From: Ophioderma brevispina
Taxonomy: Eukaryota; Echinodermata; Ophiuroidea; Amphilepidida; Ophiodermatidae
DNA length: 64,000 nucleotides
Reading direction: 5' to 3'
NCBI GenBank assembly: GCA_023653785.1
Contig: JAMKCH010022324.1
Coordinates: 1 to 64,000, forward strand
In this document: piece by piece, positions 43,901 through 56,700 of the stretch
Layout: each line of letters opens with the position of its first letter
Numbering within the stretch: position 1 is the first letter of the stretch
Notes under the pieces: generated by a model
Told to the model about the DNA's origin: nothing
Seen by the model: the letters and a program-made list of their open reading frames with translations, nothing else
Database searches by the model: none
Made by a program: the position numbers and the translations under genes

Positions 43901-45753
43901 TGAAACCAGGCACTATAGTCCAAATCCGGGAGAAGGGGTCAGATTTTCTACTCATATGTTGATTCTATTATCTATTTTCCCGAAGTATGTCACAGAATGG
44001 TAAATATGAAAAAAATCTGATGTCCCCCCTAGAGAAAGTTAGCAGACCCCCCTAAAATGACCTTCCAAGAGCCCCTCAAAACCTGACAAATTGTGGTTTT
44101 TTACATCTTTCAAGCAACCGTTTAATTTTCAAACAATATAGGAGCAATATCAATTTCTCCTCATGTAATAATACATGGTTTTACATCATGATAGGGCTAA
44201 CTATTTTAAATTTTAAAACGATGATTGAAGTTTCCTGTCATGTTGAGGGGTGAGGCATTTTTCTGATGTGATTAATTGTCACAATTTCAATTTTATGGTA
44301 AATTTTAAGGGAAAATTTGGAAACTTCATATCTTTTACTTTTTATTTTTTTTTACCACGTATTACCTCACTCTTGCTTATTACACGTAATGCATTCAAAA
44401 TCATGGAGCCTTGTCCTGTATTTTACTTACATGACCAAAAATAAAGTGTCTTTTCAAAAAATCCTCAAAAATGCCTTTGTGTTAATTGTACTTCACTCCT
44501 CAATATTTCATGCCAAACAGTAATCATTTCATAATAACCTCACACATTTGACGTCCTGCTATGTTGCATAATTCAACATGCCTATTTATAGGAATTCCCT
44601 TATTATAATGGGGGTGTTTTGCACAAATTGAGAAATAGCCATGGTCTTTGTTATTAATTAGCAAAATTGCCTTGAATATTTATGACGGAACACAGCGCAA
44701 TATCTACCGAACACATCACAAAAAAAAAAACAAAATCTTGTTTACAAACATTCATAAATTTACCAATTAGAGATAACAACATGGATATTCAGAAGCATGT
44801 TCACAATGTTTTAATAGGGGAATTAAGGGGTTTTGAGCTAAAATGAAAAACAACTATTGAAAATGCAGACAAAAAATAAATGTAATAAAATTCTTTTTGT
44901 TTGAGATCAATCGGAGCATCCGTTTCAAAAAAGTTAGTAAAATTAAATTTGCGAATAGAAATTCAATCTGAATATTTCTTATTTATTTTATTGGTTTCTC
45001 AGCTGCAATCTTTAACTTTTTTGCATAAAAATTTATATCTCAAAAGTTATTTAGATTTTGACCTCTAAATTTTCACTAGTCTTTGTTTAACAAATATCGC
45101 CGCTTATTTATTAATTCTATATAAAAATCAAAATAGCATTTCCTAAATATAAGAAACCTAACCTAAAACCGTGTTTCTAGACTAAATTGACGATATCCTC
45201 AAAGGTAATTGTATTGCAATATGTCACTGCGGGAACAAAGATATCTCAAAGGAGAGATGGGTGTAAAAAGCAAATTAAAATCAGTAAATACTTGGGCTAT
45301 GCAATTGACCTCCAAAATGCTATAAGCCTCTTGGGAACCTGTTCTGTAGGGGTCATTAGTCAAGACGCAAACAATAATTATCCTTGCCCCCCTTGCACAT
45401 AGGGTTTGTTTTTGCTAAATTTTGCATGTAAAGCTTCAACTGATTGGAAATGTCCGTATCTTGCTGTGCACCTGATTTGTTAGCACCAAAGGGTATGTTA
45501 TACGGCACTGCGTTCTGGTTTGTTTCACCAAGTGTGAAATTGTTAGTAATGTACAAAATCCAGGCTTCTCGTGCATGCTGATTATTTTGCAAAAATGCTG
45601 TACAAAGATAAAATGAATAGTTCAGAACTGCTCATTGGCTTGCTTTTGGTTACCTACGATGATACTAATTTGAAAGAGACCCAGGCCATTCCAGAAAGTG
45701 CGCCCCATTTTTTTGATCAAAACCATTTTTTACTAGTGCATCGCCACCATGTG

Positions 45754-45766
45754 TGACCTTTGACCT
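45754..45766 (-). promoter_or_regulatory. DR1 nuclear-receptor-type site
   Basis: TGACCTTTGACCT is a perfect AGGTCA-A-AGGTCA direct repeat on the - strand, inside the 4.64-kb insertion. A second degenerate half site follows in 'tgacccttgacc'. Site identity is by consensus only. Confidence 0.45.
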
Positions 45767-47059
45767 TGTGTGTGACCCTTGACCACAGACTTGTTCTGGC
45801 TCAGCAGTAGCCTTTTTGACCATTTAGTGGTCATTGGCATTTATAATGCAAACGACCTCTAGAATGCTCTAGTCCTCCCCATACCCTTCATGTAAAATAT
45901 CACCCCATATGTCAAGCATTAAGAATCGCTACCGACCGACTCCGTCATCTCCATATTGAATATATATGGCTTTCTATGGAAATGGATACTAAATTGACCT
46001 TAGATGACATTTTAACCTTTTGATTACTCTGAACCCTGATAACCAACGTTTAGACTGTCCCTTCCTCCCTCATCCAAAACAGTACCATCCTACTTCAAAA
46101 TCATACGAATGCCAGAAACGGACAACAGACAGACTCTCATTTTTTATAGTATAGATTTATATAACCTCTTTCAATTTAAGATTCACACAGCTGAATCTAT
46201 GTTTGTTGTCTTCTGTATTCATGCAATGCTTCTCTAAATGCTGATGGAAAGTCCGTTATTTCAACTTATGATTTTTTTGTACTTGTTTTTACCAATAAAC
46301 TTTTGAACGTTCTCAGTAGGTGTTCTCCAACCATCAGTGCAGAAATTAGTAATCCTCATGTCCCTTTAATTGGTAAGTGCTCTTTCGGTCTGTGAAAATA
46401 TGGCGTAAGTATTTCCCATTTGAATTATCTATTTTCTCGTCCCTGTGAACAAAAAACTAATGTGAAAAACAAATTTGACCAAATCTTTCCAACCATGTAA
46501 CAGCCCAGATTCTTGGATCTAGGAATTGTAATTCAAGATAATGGCCTAAAATGGGTATATCCCCTTCTTTATTACAAATTTATAGCTATTATATTGGCTA
46601 GGCTGTTACATGAAAAAAAGTTGTACCCATTTACCTTCCCTTCACCTGCCCTCTCCCACTTTTGCTACCATGCCCAACTTTAGATGGCCAATCAATCCCA
46701 GCACACCAACATGAGCTTCCTAATACCACTCGAGGTCCAATTCAAGGTAAATAAGTTATATCTTCCAAAGTGGTTTGGGTAATAACTTTCACAGAGTCTA
46801 CTCCCTAATTTTTAAAAACCATTAGCTACAACAGATCTTCATATCCCTACCATGTGAAAATACATCCATTCATATCTGTCTATCACTCATTACTTATTCA
46901 CTTGACACCCTTTCTACTTTCCATCTTTTCTATCATTACAATAACCATCTCATCCTGGCAAAGATCTTGTGTTGCATACCAAGGAATTGAAGAGAAGACA
47001 GGGCATGTGTTTTTGTCAGATTCATAATCATGGAGCCAAATTTCCTTTCCAAGTCACAC

Positions 47060-47600
47060 CAAGAGCATATTAGCCTCAATCGTACCGTGTGGGGGAGGTG
47101 GGGGGGGGGGTTTTACCACCACCTCGCAACTTCCCCTGTTGTGTTTGATTAAAGCTTCCCGATAATTATTCATTGTAGCATAATTACATTGTATCCCTTT
47201 GCACCTCTTTGTATCATTTTTCACCTCTTTTCCAGTATTTTTAGCCGAAAGAGAGAAGGTAGCACGATATCAATTCGCCAGGTTAGGGTCAGTCTTTCCC
47301 GCGTAAGCCAAATTCAACAATATCCACTGCGCATTTGGCACTCTAAACATCATACCTTTTTGGTGCAAATTGGATTTGCGCCTATTATACACTGTTTTCT
47401 GTGTATTGACAATTTTGCCTACTTCCGACTTTATTAAATCATGTGACCCTCATACTAGGTATGTTTGTACTTAAGTTTGGTATCAATGAAGAAGAGTACC
47501 ATGGCCATCCACCTGGTTCAAAAGCATAAGTATAATGGTGGCTTATAGGAATTTCCCCAAGGGGGTGGCTAACCACCCTCTTGGTAAACCGTGTTATAAT
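47060..47600. repeat. GGTGGTTACCACC-family repeat inside the insertion
   Basis: 'gggggtggctaaccaccctc' at 47563-47582 and a G-rich stretch with 'ggttttaccaccacctc' at 47101-47124 belong to the palindrome family seen at 15.7-16.5 kb. Flanking text such as 'tttggtatcaatgaagaaga' near 47476 is its inverse counterpart. Confidence 0.5.
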
Positions 47601-49266
47601 TTTACAAAAAATGCTTGTTTTTTGAATATGATGAGGGGTCATACTAGGAAAGAGTTGCAAATGAGGCAGATATTATAGATTTGCCCTTTATAAGATATTC
47701 TACAAGCTTTGAAAAAGGACTAACGTTCTATTAAAATTGCATATCTTATTTTTTAGAGTCTACATTTACAAAATTCAAGGATTCCTGTGTATACCCCCTT
47801 GGACAAAATGGAATGACCCGAGTTCTAAGCTGCCACAAGGCTTGCATTTTATCAATTACCAGTAGAATCTAAGCTGACATGGGTAAAATTATTACAGGTT
47901 GTTTTTGCCAAAAAGACAGGTAATTCATCATCCTTAAAAGAAAATGTGCATTTGGCCTCTTTTAAAAGTAGCATATTCTAACAGAGTGGATCTGGAACCA
48001 AGAGGCTCATGCTTTTATTTCTTTTTTTCGTTAAGCTTAGACGAACTATATTACTGTTTGACCATAAAAAGAAAAAAAAGATAGAAAGTTTTCATATTGT
48101 TCTTCAAAAATAGGCTAAAATGTGCCTTTTTTGCAATTATGATCAAAGTCAAAATTAGATAATCTCCCCTGTTAAAAAATGGAATAACCCCATGTTATTT
48201 CTCTCTCTTTATTTTATCTTCTTGCAAGATAATATATTGCCTTACATCCTGCTAGTATGCTTATGGATTGAATTAATCTCTTCCTTTTATTTTTATGTCC
48301 CAGAAAATGCCATAATATTGATATTTTACTACTGAAAAAGGAGTCATAGGACCCTATGTCAGGGGGGTCCTTGTATCTCACAGCCTGGGGATCGTGAGAT
48401 TTTTTTAAATATTGTGGATATGCATAACTTTGGACACTTACTAAAACCTTAAACCTGAATGAAATCTGTTGACCCTCACTTCTCCTCGACCCGCCTGGTT
48501 CTCTCAGAATGTGACTGTTAAGGAGTCACACAATCCGTATCACGGTTTGGACCTCGGTTGTGTCGTCGAGTTTTCTACTGTATAAAGCTGATCCCACTCA
48601 AAATGAGTCGCCACATTTGCTGTTTTATGTATAATACGGCATAGCATACCTTGCCTTTTACGCAGAATCTGTACAATCCGCTAAAATATGCACAACGCAC
48701 CAAGGGCATACTTGTGCTTAATATTTACTTGTTTTGTTGATTGTTTTTTGTTTTGTTTTATACATTAGGCCACTGTTCTAGGACCTAAATAATGTCCCCT
48801 TTTCCTTAATGTCATTTATCCCGTCATACTTCCCTTCTATATCACAAATCACCACTTCCTTTCGACCACTATAGTTTCTCTTATCAGGATCAATTCCCCG
48901 TCCATGCTATATATATATTTCTATTATAATATTTCCATTTCCCCCCACCACCAAGATAATGGCAACAAAAGCAAACGCACAAGTCTGGTCCTCGTTCTCC
49001 ACCACAACAAGAAACAACACTTGTACCAATTAGCTGACAATAGAAGTGGATTGTTATTGTTTACTCTCTGTACAAAACAAGGATATAACATACTTTCAGG
49101 TTTGCAATGCATCACACAAATACATCTACAATATCTCTTTTTATATAACGCAAACATTTTCAATTCCTGGCGCGCACCAACAAAAGCTATTTTTATACAA
49201 TCCTATATAATAAAACTTCATCAATATCAATACCCTTGTTATATATATAACAAATAGATAACAACT

Positions 49267-49298
49267 AAAAAACAAAAAAAAAAAAAAAAAAAAAAACA
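49267..49298. repeat. Poly-A tract in unit A only
   Basis: A run of about 30 A. Unit B at the matching place (about 60590-60610) has a TATATA microsatellite and no A run, so the length is unstable or a sequencing artefact. Confidence 0.7.
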
Positions 49299-50025
49299 AA
49301 TAATGGGGGATACCAAAGGTTTCTTTCTGCCAATTTCCATGTGGCACGCTTTCATGTACGCATTATTCCAGCACCAACACACCCAGTACTGACTAACAAA
49401 AAATAAACGACAATAGCTGCCGGATGCCACTAATACTAAGTTCTCTCGTATGTGATGCGGTTAGCTTAGGCCTTATTCGCTGAGCCCAAAGACCTTTCAC
49501 TGCAGTTATTGGTTATTTTAATACAACTGTGTGTAACACTTGTCACCTTTAAGGGAAAAAATTTCTTAATTTTCTAACATGACACACTGAACATTTGTGG
49601 ATTCATTTGAGGCATTGCCATTCGTCGAAACACCCAATAAACGGAAAGGACAGAAGTTCAGACGCCTTGGTAAATTAACCAGAGTGAGTCATGTGCCAAG
49701 GCAAGTCCCTGCAAGGAACCGCATCAGGAACCTTGAACGTTGTGCACAGACAGGGACACTTTGGCTACAATCCCTCCATCACTTTTGCCAAATAGAATTC
49801 TTCACCATAATAATACAGGCAAATTTTGCTGTTCCAGTAAGCTCAGACTCTCCTGCAATGGGGAAAAACAACCCTTTGGGAACCCTGATGACTTTCCCAA
49901 GAGTTTTTTCCCACTAACAGGATTTCCATGCTTACAGGAAACCACAAATCTTTAATATGTCATTATTATGAAGGAAAATTAACAATGGCAAACAATTTAA
50001 TTGGTGGCCAGCTGAGTATCTGTTG

Positions 50026-50358
50026 TTAAAAGCCATGGCCCGACGTTAAGACCTTGTCCCAGAACCCCGATTGTTAACGGCAAGTGCAAAATAATTGTAT
50101 CTGTGGAAAACTGCTAATTTTTTCTTATTTACCCTGTGAAGACTAGTTTTAGTAAGTTATGAGCAGAATGTGCCCGTTTTGTCACCCAATTATTAATAGA
50201 ATCTTATAAATCGTGTTTTTAGCTGTCATATTAAAACGGATGGAAATATTGGTGCAAAACTTTGCACATGGGGTTTTGGGGTTAAAACAAAAAAACAACG
50301 TACAAAAATAAAAAAAATGAAAGTTTTACATACTTAAATTGTGCCATTTCCCAGTTAA
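50026..50358. mobile_element. TTAA MITE family 1, unit A copy
   Basis: TTAA borders at 50026-50029 and 50355-50358. Starts TTAAAAGCCATGGCCCGA; shares 'gatggaaatattggtgcaaa' and 'ggggttttggggtt' with the other copies. Its ortholog in unit B is 61354-61679, so it predates the duplication (or the haplotype split). Confidence 0.7.
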
Positions 50359-50724
50359 GTTTATAACGGCAATACTTCTTCGCTCACAATTTCATGTTCC
50401 TTTTGTAATTTTTCCATACACAGATCTCTATTGACAGTCTCAGTATCAATTTCTGCTTGTACATCCACATACATATTCATATCGCCTCTCGTCCAATAGA
50501 TCATTTGCGTGACCATCCTTACACTAAAGTCTGATCATATTTATGGTGGGGGAATCTTTTCCAAGATCTTGGGGGGTGGGGTTGTTTTAAAGGGAAAACA
50601 TTTTTCTTTGTCAGAAAAATGTGATCACTGGGGGATCATATTTTTGGACACAGCACAAAGGGGATAATCCAAAAATTTTACAAATCTTCCAATCCCTCCC
50701 CAAAATCCATTAGCATTAAAATAT

Positions 50725-50860
50725 TGACGTCATCAACACCTTCGGCATTGCCTCTTACATCTCATGATGTGGCGGGCCCTTGCTATGCACCATAACAGAC
50801 CAATCAACTTTGCTGTACTTCACGTAGTGTTGGCTAACCAGTGGAAAACCACTTCCGTTC
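50725..50860 (+). promoter_or_regulatory. Promoter-like motif cluster, unit A
   Basis: TGACGTCA (CRE palindrome) at 50725-50732, GGCGGGCCC at about 50771, CCAATCA at 50800, a second degenerate CCAAT-like site at 50836 and ACTTCCG (ETS) at about 50851 lie within 135 bases. All recur in unit B at the same spacing with a better second CCAAT box. An ATG follows at 50937 with no long frame. Confidence 0.45.
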
Positions 50861-51346
50861 TTTAAACCATACGCACATTCTAAAGACAGACAAAATTGCT
50901 GAAAGTACTGTGAATGGACTGTATACAACCATATCAATGGTACGATGCCATTTTTCCACCAACAACCAGTTAAGTACCACTCAGATATTTCACCTATTTC
51001 TTAATTGTTTTAAATGTCATTGAATTAATCATTGAAAATGAAAGGTCGTCCTTCCACTTGGGTTATCCACAGGTAATGAAGGGCCGCCACTACCTTTTAC
51101 ACCACTATTGTTACAGTTACGACTGCCGCATTTAATACTATAGTTTAGCAGCGCACGACGTCATACTCGCGCTGGACAAAGTGCACGCACTGTGCGGAAT
51201 GATAAATAGTCAATTCTCGACCCACACCGCTAAATGAGCAAGCTATAAATGGTTATAATGATGATAGCAACAAAATTCACAAGGCATAAGAATCTAATTG
51301 CACATGTGCCAACAATTTTGGTCCACTTGTGTGTTAAGGAGATGTG

Positions 51347-51790
51347 TTAAGAATGCGGAGGGGTCGAGAGATTTTTGGGACATCTATATTGTGTCATACG
51401 TAGTGAATTCATAGATATGGGGTGATCCCCATGGTGTACCTTGTACTGCTTACAGAAATACATTGCGATTGCCTATTTTTGTTTGTAATTAAATATCATT
51501 TCCAGAAGTTCCAAATATTAAAAATCGGCTGAATTTTCTCCTCCTATAGTGGGTGGAAAAATACAATTTCACAAATTGTACTCGGGAAAGACATAATGGT
51601 GTGCTCAGCTTAATCCTTAAAGGTGGGAGTATTTTTGATAAAGCTTTTGTTTCAGTTCGTGCAAGCGTTTGCAAAATCACAGTGGAGATCCGTTTTAACC
51701 ACTGATAGTTTTACAATTAGTGCAAAATCCGAATTCCATATTTTTAGGGACACAAGCTGTTCATGTGAAATCTCTCGTTGTACCCTTTAA
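51347..51790. mobile_element. TTAA MITE family 3, unit A copy
   Basis: TTAA borders at 51347-51350 and 51787-51790; the right end reads CTCTCGTTGTACCCTTTAA. The left end is damaged relative to unit B. Same family as 8914-9252. Confidence 0.6.
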
Positions 51791-54328
51791 GAAAAATGCA
51801 GGTTTTCCTGTCATGTTCTTGAAAAGTTTCCTCTCTATGTCTGCTAGGGATTTGTAGCTTTATATCCGTACAGAAATAAAACAGTCACAAAAAAGTTTCA
51901 ACACACCAAATCCCCACAAAAAGTTAACCATTTTTTTTAAAGCGTCACCAATTTTTTTAAAAGCTATGCTAGAGCCATCCAGCAGTAAGCTTTAAGTTTG
52001 ACACACTTTCCATGAAGTAATATACACATTTCAAATAGGAATTCAGTACTATGAAACCCAAGATTCATACATTTCGGCTATGCATACCCCCCCTTGTTTG
52101 ACTGAGATACAGAACTCTCATGAAGGGAGGGACCCAACAAAAAACGGTCTCTGCTCATTTCTCGGTCTGTGGACCCCCTTTTCCACCCTCCCAGGCCCAG
52201 CTCGTAAAGCTCAAGGGGAGGTAATTCTAAGCCACAATTAAAGATTGAATAAGAATTTGGCTGTACTACAAAACAATTGGGGGTGCAAATGGGGGAAATG
52301 GGAGCCAGCAAAATGACGCATCAAGAATGTACAGACAGGTCTAACTGTTTACCACACATTCTGACTTGTTCCGAACTTTTAGTTTAAACAGTGCAGGCCC
52401 AATAATGGTAGGTCATCCTGGGGTAAACTTCCCCAGTGCACAGATTTTTTGTTACAAAATTGTGTGACATTGTTCAGCTTGCCCTATTTTACATACGTTT
52501 GGCACAAAAAGTATCTCGGCATATTTTTCAATCAGAATTGTGCCAAAGTCCGAAAATTTTGAAAGTGTTCGAAATAATACCTTTTGTTACCTAGGTCTTG
52601 CTCTTTCATTTAACACCCCACTTGGAAAGAGCGTGCAAAAATGATTGCGATAGACGCCCGAAATACATAAAACCCCCCCAACCAAACTATTCAGTTTCAC
52701 TTTTTCAATGGTCCATACTGTGTGGTACAGCGCACAATGTGTGTATTGATTGAGGGTTTCCAACTGAAGAGGCCAAAAGCCTACTTTGCATTTGATTGTG
52801 GTCAGCGTGTTCAGTCGCATTACACTGCAATGCCATTGAAAATCCAAAACGACACCTGCAAAGAACTCTTAGTTTTGGGGTTTTAACATATTTCAGGTTT
52901 TCTATTTTGCCATTTTGCACGCCTTTTTTAACAATCAATGTTGATGAAAGAACAAAACCTGGGCACAAATGTAATACTTGAAACTTTCAATTAATCAGGA
53001 TGTGGCACACTACAATCGAAAAACATGATGCGAGATACATTGTCTGCTAACGTATTTGGCATTAGGTTGATTCTTTCGTGGGCAAAATGTAATAGATTAT
53101 ACCATTTTCTACAAAATCTGAGCAATTGGGATAAATTTTGCCCCAGTATGACCTTGAACCTTATTAGGGCTGAAGCATTGTAACTAAAGTTCAGAACCAA
53201 GACAAGCTATACCTTTTTAACCTTATAGTGAGACAAACACGTTGGTGTATCCTTTAAACCAATAACTTCAGTCAAATTTTACCCCTGTATGTTTACAAAT
53301 TCTGATTCAGCCATTGATCTATATATTACCAGTGGATTCAGGACACTTCAAACTATAGAAAATAAACAACTTCAACCTTCCCCAAACTTTAAGAATATGA
53401 TTCTCATTTGTAAATCCAGTATGCGGTGCCACCAACCATCTGCATGATCCTAGGCCCTCTACAACATATTGTGGGGGCCAAAATCTGCTTCTTTTAAAAA
53501 ACCGATTCCCTTTATTTCGTGAAACCAATGTTGATAGGAGGCACAAACTAGTCATCATTCTTTGTGCAATCTCTGCAATAACTTTTTTTTTGGTGCAAGT
53601 CCTAAAATAAACTCCATTGCCATATAAAAATCTCATAGGTTTCATCAGAGACATTTTTCTGGTTTCATTCTAAGCTCGAATGTCATCTGGTCAGGCGACT
53701 CTAGCGGTCTGGACATATCTTTTGTGGGACTCATTTGAGGGTTGACTAACAGTAGGCCCCAATTCACTCATGCATTTTTTGCCATTATGAGACTCCAAAA
53801 TCTATCACCAATACATTCCCACAAGAATAAGGTCTAAAATCAATTCCACTTCCCATGTAGATACAGCAGAATTTCATGACCGCATCTAACAGTAACCTAC
53901 AAAACTTCCCAACTCCGAGTTGCATTTTCCCAATTTCACAAAATTTTCTAAAAACTACAACATGTAATTTGGGCCAGCCCCTGGCAAGATGGCAGTCGAA
54001 CGTGACGCAGATGACCTTTTGTCCATGACCTTGACATCATGCACATATGAAAGAACCCATATTACAACTTAAACCCCAAGTCTGGTTTCAATCGGACGTC
54101 AACTTTTCGAAGGAGACCTGAAAAATGAAAACCTAACCTGTTAGAAAAGAATAAAAACAAAACTGGAAAAACACACATAAGGACATGCGTGCCTTCGCAA
54201 TATCCCCCTCTGCTTTGTAAGCCAGGGGGATAAAAAGAGGCCATTTTTGACCATTTGGCAAATTTGCCACCCCCCAAAAAAAAACCTATTGGGGGCAGTT
54301 TGGCTGTCCGCAGCAAAGACCCCTATTT

Positions 54329-56700
54329 GTGGCTTACGAAGTAAGTCTATAACAGAGTGCTGGGTGATAGATCAATATGTGCATCAAACTTTATTTCCAA
54401 TGACGACACAGTATGAAAAACAAAAACAGTGAGATGGAGGAGTCGAGCAAAGGTCTATAGGCCCAAAACCACTCACCCCCTTGGAAACATGAAACACGCA
54501 TAGACAGGCATAACGATCAAGAAAGCCAGAAGTGTTACATTGTAATCCCCTGAACACATTCCTTGTTAGACTAGTCAATATCTTGGGTCCTGTAGTTGTC
54601 TGGTGACTCTTTGCATTATTGTTAGTAGGGGCTCTACCAAGAAACAGGGAACCATTTGTGGACATCAAGGTCAGTAAACTGTCAAGTGTAGTGGTGGCCT
54701 GGATGTTTGTTTTGGTATAGATAGCCAGGGTCACTCAGACACTGTCACACCAGTTCTTTAATTATATATAGCAAGCCCTTTTAATTTACCCAGGTAGGTA
54801 CAGGTAGTGCAAAACATATGCTTTGTCACACATGGAGTATGTTACTCTTAAATTTAGAAAGTTTTCGTTGTATGACAACTAAAATAGGATTCTTTTCTCA
54901 TTGAATGCCACTTCATCATTTTTTATGAACTATTGTTTGTGCTACTAGTGTGCATTTGTGTGGGTGATTGCATGTGTTGTGTGTGTGTGTGGAATTGGAA
55001 ATTAGGTTAATGGTAAAAAAGGTGGTAGATACAATTAAAATGCGGGTATGACAGCAAAAACAATTAAAGTACAGGTGGGGAGGGGGTTCCCACATGGGAG
55101 GAAGTATGGTTCTAACATTGGGAGGAGAGTAATGGTTTATGTCCTGCCTATAAGTCCCTCGATTTTCAAGAGGCTCTTTTTTCAGTTCCAGTGACCCCGA
55201 TTTTACCATTTCATTTCCAAGACCCTACTTTCCTCCCATGTCCAAAGCCATATTCTAATCCCAATTTTTTCTTCAAAACTCCTCAAATAGTAGCTAGAAA
55301 TAGAGAGGGAGATCGCAGGCTTCATTTTCTCTTGAAATTTTCGACAACCTAGTTTCGGGACCCATTTTTTTGGGGCTCAACTCAATCCCCCCCCCGGGAC
55401 AGGTTTATAGAAGCCAAAATTGAAAAAAAAAACAAAGACCAAAAGTTGCAGGAGATTCCTGTTTTACAAAATTTTTTATAAGTACTTCAGTTTGACAGGC
55501 TCAGTGAATAATACTTTTTCATGAGGTTGACAGGTGGGAAAGATTTTCCTTCCTAAAAAAAGGTTGATTTGGTATAATTGGTGGCTTACAGGAAGGGGAA
55601 TGCCTATACAAATGAAATGCATTTGCTTCATAACCGAACTCAGTCAGGGTTTAATACTACTCGTGACCATTCTACCGTGAGCATGTAGTTTTGCTTCTCA
55701 ATTTCTGGAAATTGAAAATTGGGGAAGATGTCAATGGAAGAAGTTCTTTTCTTCAAAGTTTATAAGTTGAGAAACAGCATTATGTGTACTGAGAGTTAAT
55801 TTTCTTTACTAATCGCCCTGGCCTGGGCCAGACACAAGCCCTTCCTTCCTCAATGTCATCTAACTTTTACTGTTTAAAATTATTAAAATCTGATAGACAC
55901 CCTACAATAATGGGTGCTAATCAGTGTTTACAAGGACACAGTCATATTCCATGGTGTGGTGGAGTTGTTGGTTGATGGTGGGGGTAGTCAGTAATTGATG
56001 AATACAGAGCCAATGTTGGGGGGTGAATGGAGTAGTGGCATCAGTAGTGATTCAAGTTTGTTGCCAGTAGTAGGCCACATAACTGTTAATTTGGAGCCAT
56101 TGTTCCATAGTTTAGTGTTTTTCTTTTTTACTGATGAGATTTTGCATTTTTAGACAAAACAGAAATGGATAAGATTTCCAAGTGAGCCGAAACTCATATT
56201 TTTGTTTTATAAACTATATTGGGACAATCAGTATGATTTGCAACTGTTTGACTGCCATTTAGCAATTGAGAGCATTTCTGGGGAACCCTTTTTCAATTTA
56301 TTTTTTTTTTTAAATTAAAATGAAAAGTGCATTTTACGTTAGTTTTTACTACTGGGAAACAAACTTGATTTTTTGTTTGGCCTTAAATAACAAATGTTCC
56401 TGGCTAAGGCTATATCCCTACATCCTTTTTTCGGAATAGACTACATACCTGACGATCACAGAAAAAGAGGTATGCATTATTGGGTAATCTATGGGCAAAT
56501 TTCTCCCTAAAACAAGAACGGGTCCCGCTCCTGTGAATTTTCGAAAAGTGTAAAAATCAGTTAAGGTACGTTAGAATATGGGAATTATCAACTTAGCAGG
56601 CCTTTGTGCTTGAGGCCTACCTATAAGTGTTTCACTTCATTGTACAACTCAACACCACAAATCTTGAGTAAGCCACGCATCCTTGGATGCTCTCGTTTTA
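54329..56700. mobile_element. Helentron-like element, copy 2, private to unit B
   Basis: Unit A lacks it: 'ccaagacccctattttttttt' then 'gagtcctctgtc' at 40609-40632 is the empty site, and unit B reads 'gacccctattt', insert, 'gtccctctgtc'. Left end GTGGCTTACGAAGTAAG. Right end GTAAGCCAC, then hairpin GCATCC-TT-GGATGC, then TCTCGTTTTA. The left tip is thus inverted just inside the 3' hairpin, not at the extreme end, and the target is a T run. These asymmetric ends, the 3' hairpin and the T-T target are what is described for Helentron/Helitron2 elements. It has no Rep-helicase, so it is non-autonomous. Confidence 0.6.

Larger units (their letters stand above)
43885..48521. mobile_element. 4.64-kb TTAA-flanked insertion private to unit A
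   Basis: TTAA at 43885-43888 and 48518-48521 flank the block, while unit B has a single TTAA at the matching site (59878-59881, 'gatgcctttaaggaggtcac'). The ends are imperfect inverted repeats: GAGGTGACATTCTGA then AACCAGG inside the left TTAA, and CCTGGTTCTCTCAGAATGTG then ACTG before the right TTAA. That is the signature of a piggyBac-like insertion. No frame longer than about 82 codons is present and none resembles the DDD transposase, so it is non-autonomous or too damaged to read. It also carries a palindromic GGTGGTTACCACC-type repeat (47060-47600) and a TGACCTTTGACCT site. Confidence 0.85.
38665..52384. repeat. Duplicated unit A (head-to-tail with unit B)
   Basis: Collinear with 52385-63645. 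Anchor pairs: 'gttcaggcttgccctatttt' at 38755 and 'gttcagcttgccctatttta' at 52473; 'aagccagggggataaaa' at 40506 and 54219; 'tcagtgggatgcctttaa' at 43871 and 59863; 'ctgtataaagct' at 48579 and 59937; 'gaacctt' exon-like text at 49729 and 61053; 'tacagacaggtctaactgtt' at 52331 and 63602. The two copies differ mostly by one-base indels in homopolymers plus scattered substitutions. A private insertion sits at 43885-48521. Without it the unit is about 9.08 kb. No recognisable protein. Confidence 0.88.

Noticed and set aside
46310..46760. Exon-like segments between AG and GTAAG signals inside the 4.64-kb insertion
   Set aside because: The frames stop quickly and no transposase motif was found; the splice-like signals are no better than chance.
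48904..49347. Open frames on both strands around the poly-A tract as a gene
   Set aside because: They are not preserved in unit B and consist of A/T-rich low-complexity sequence.
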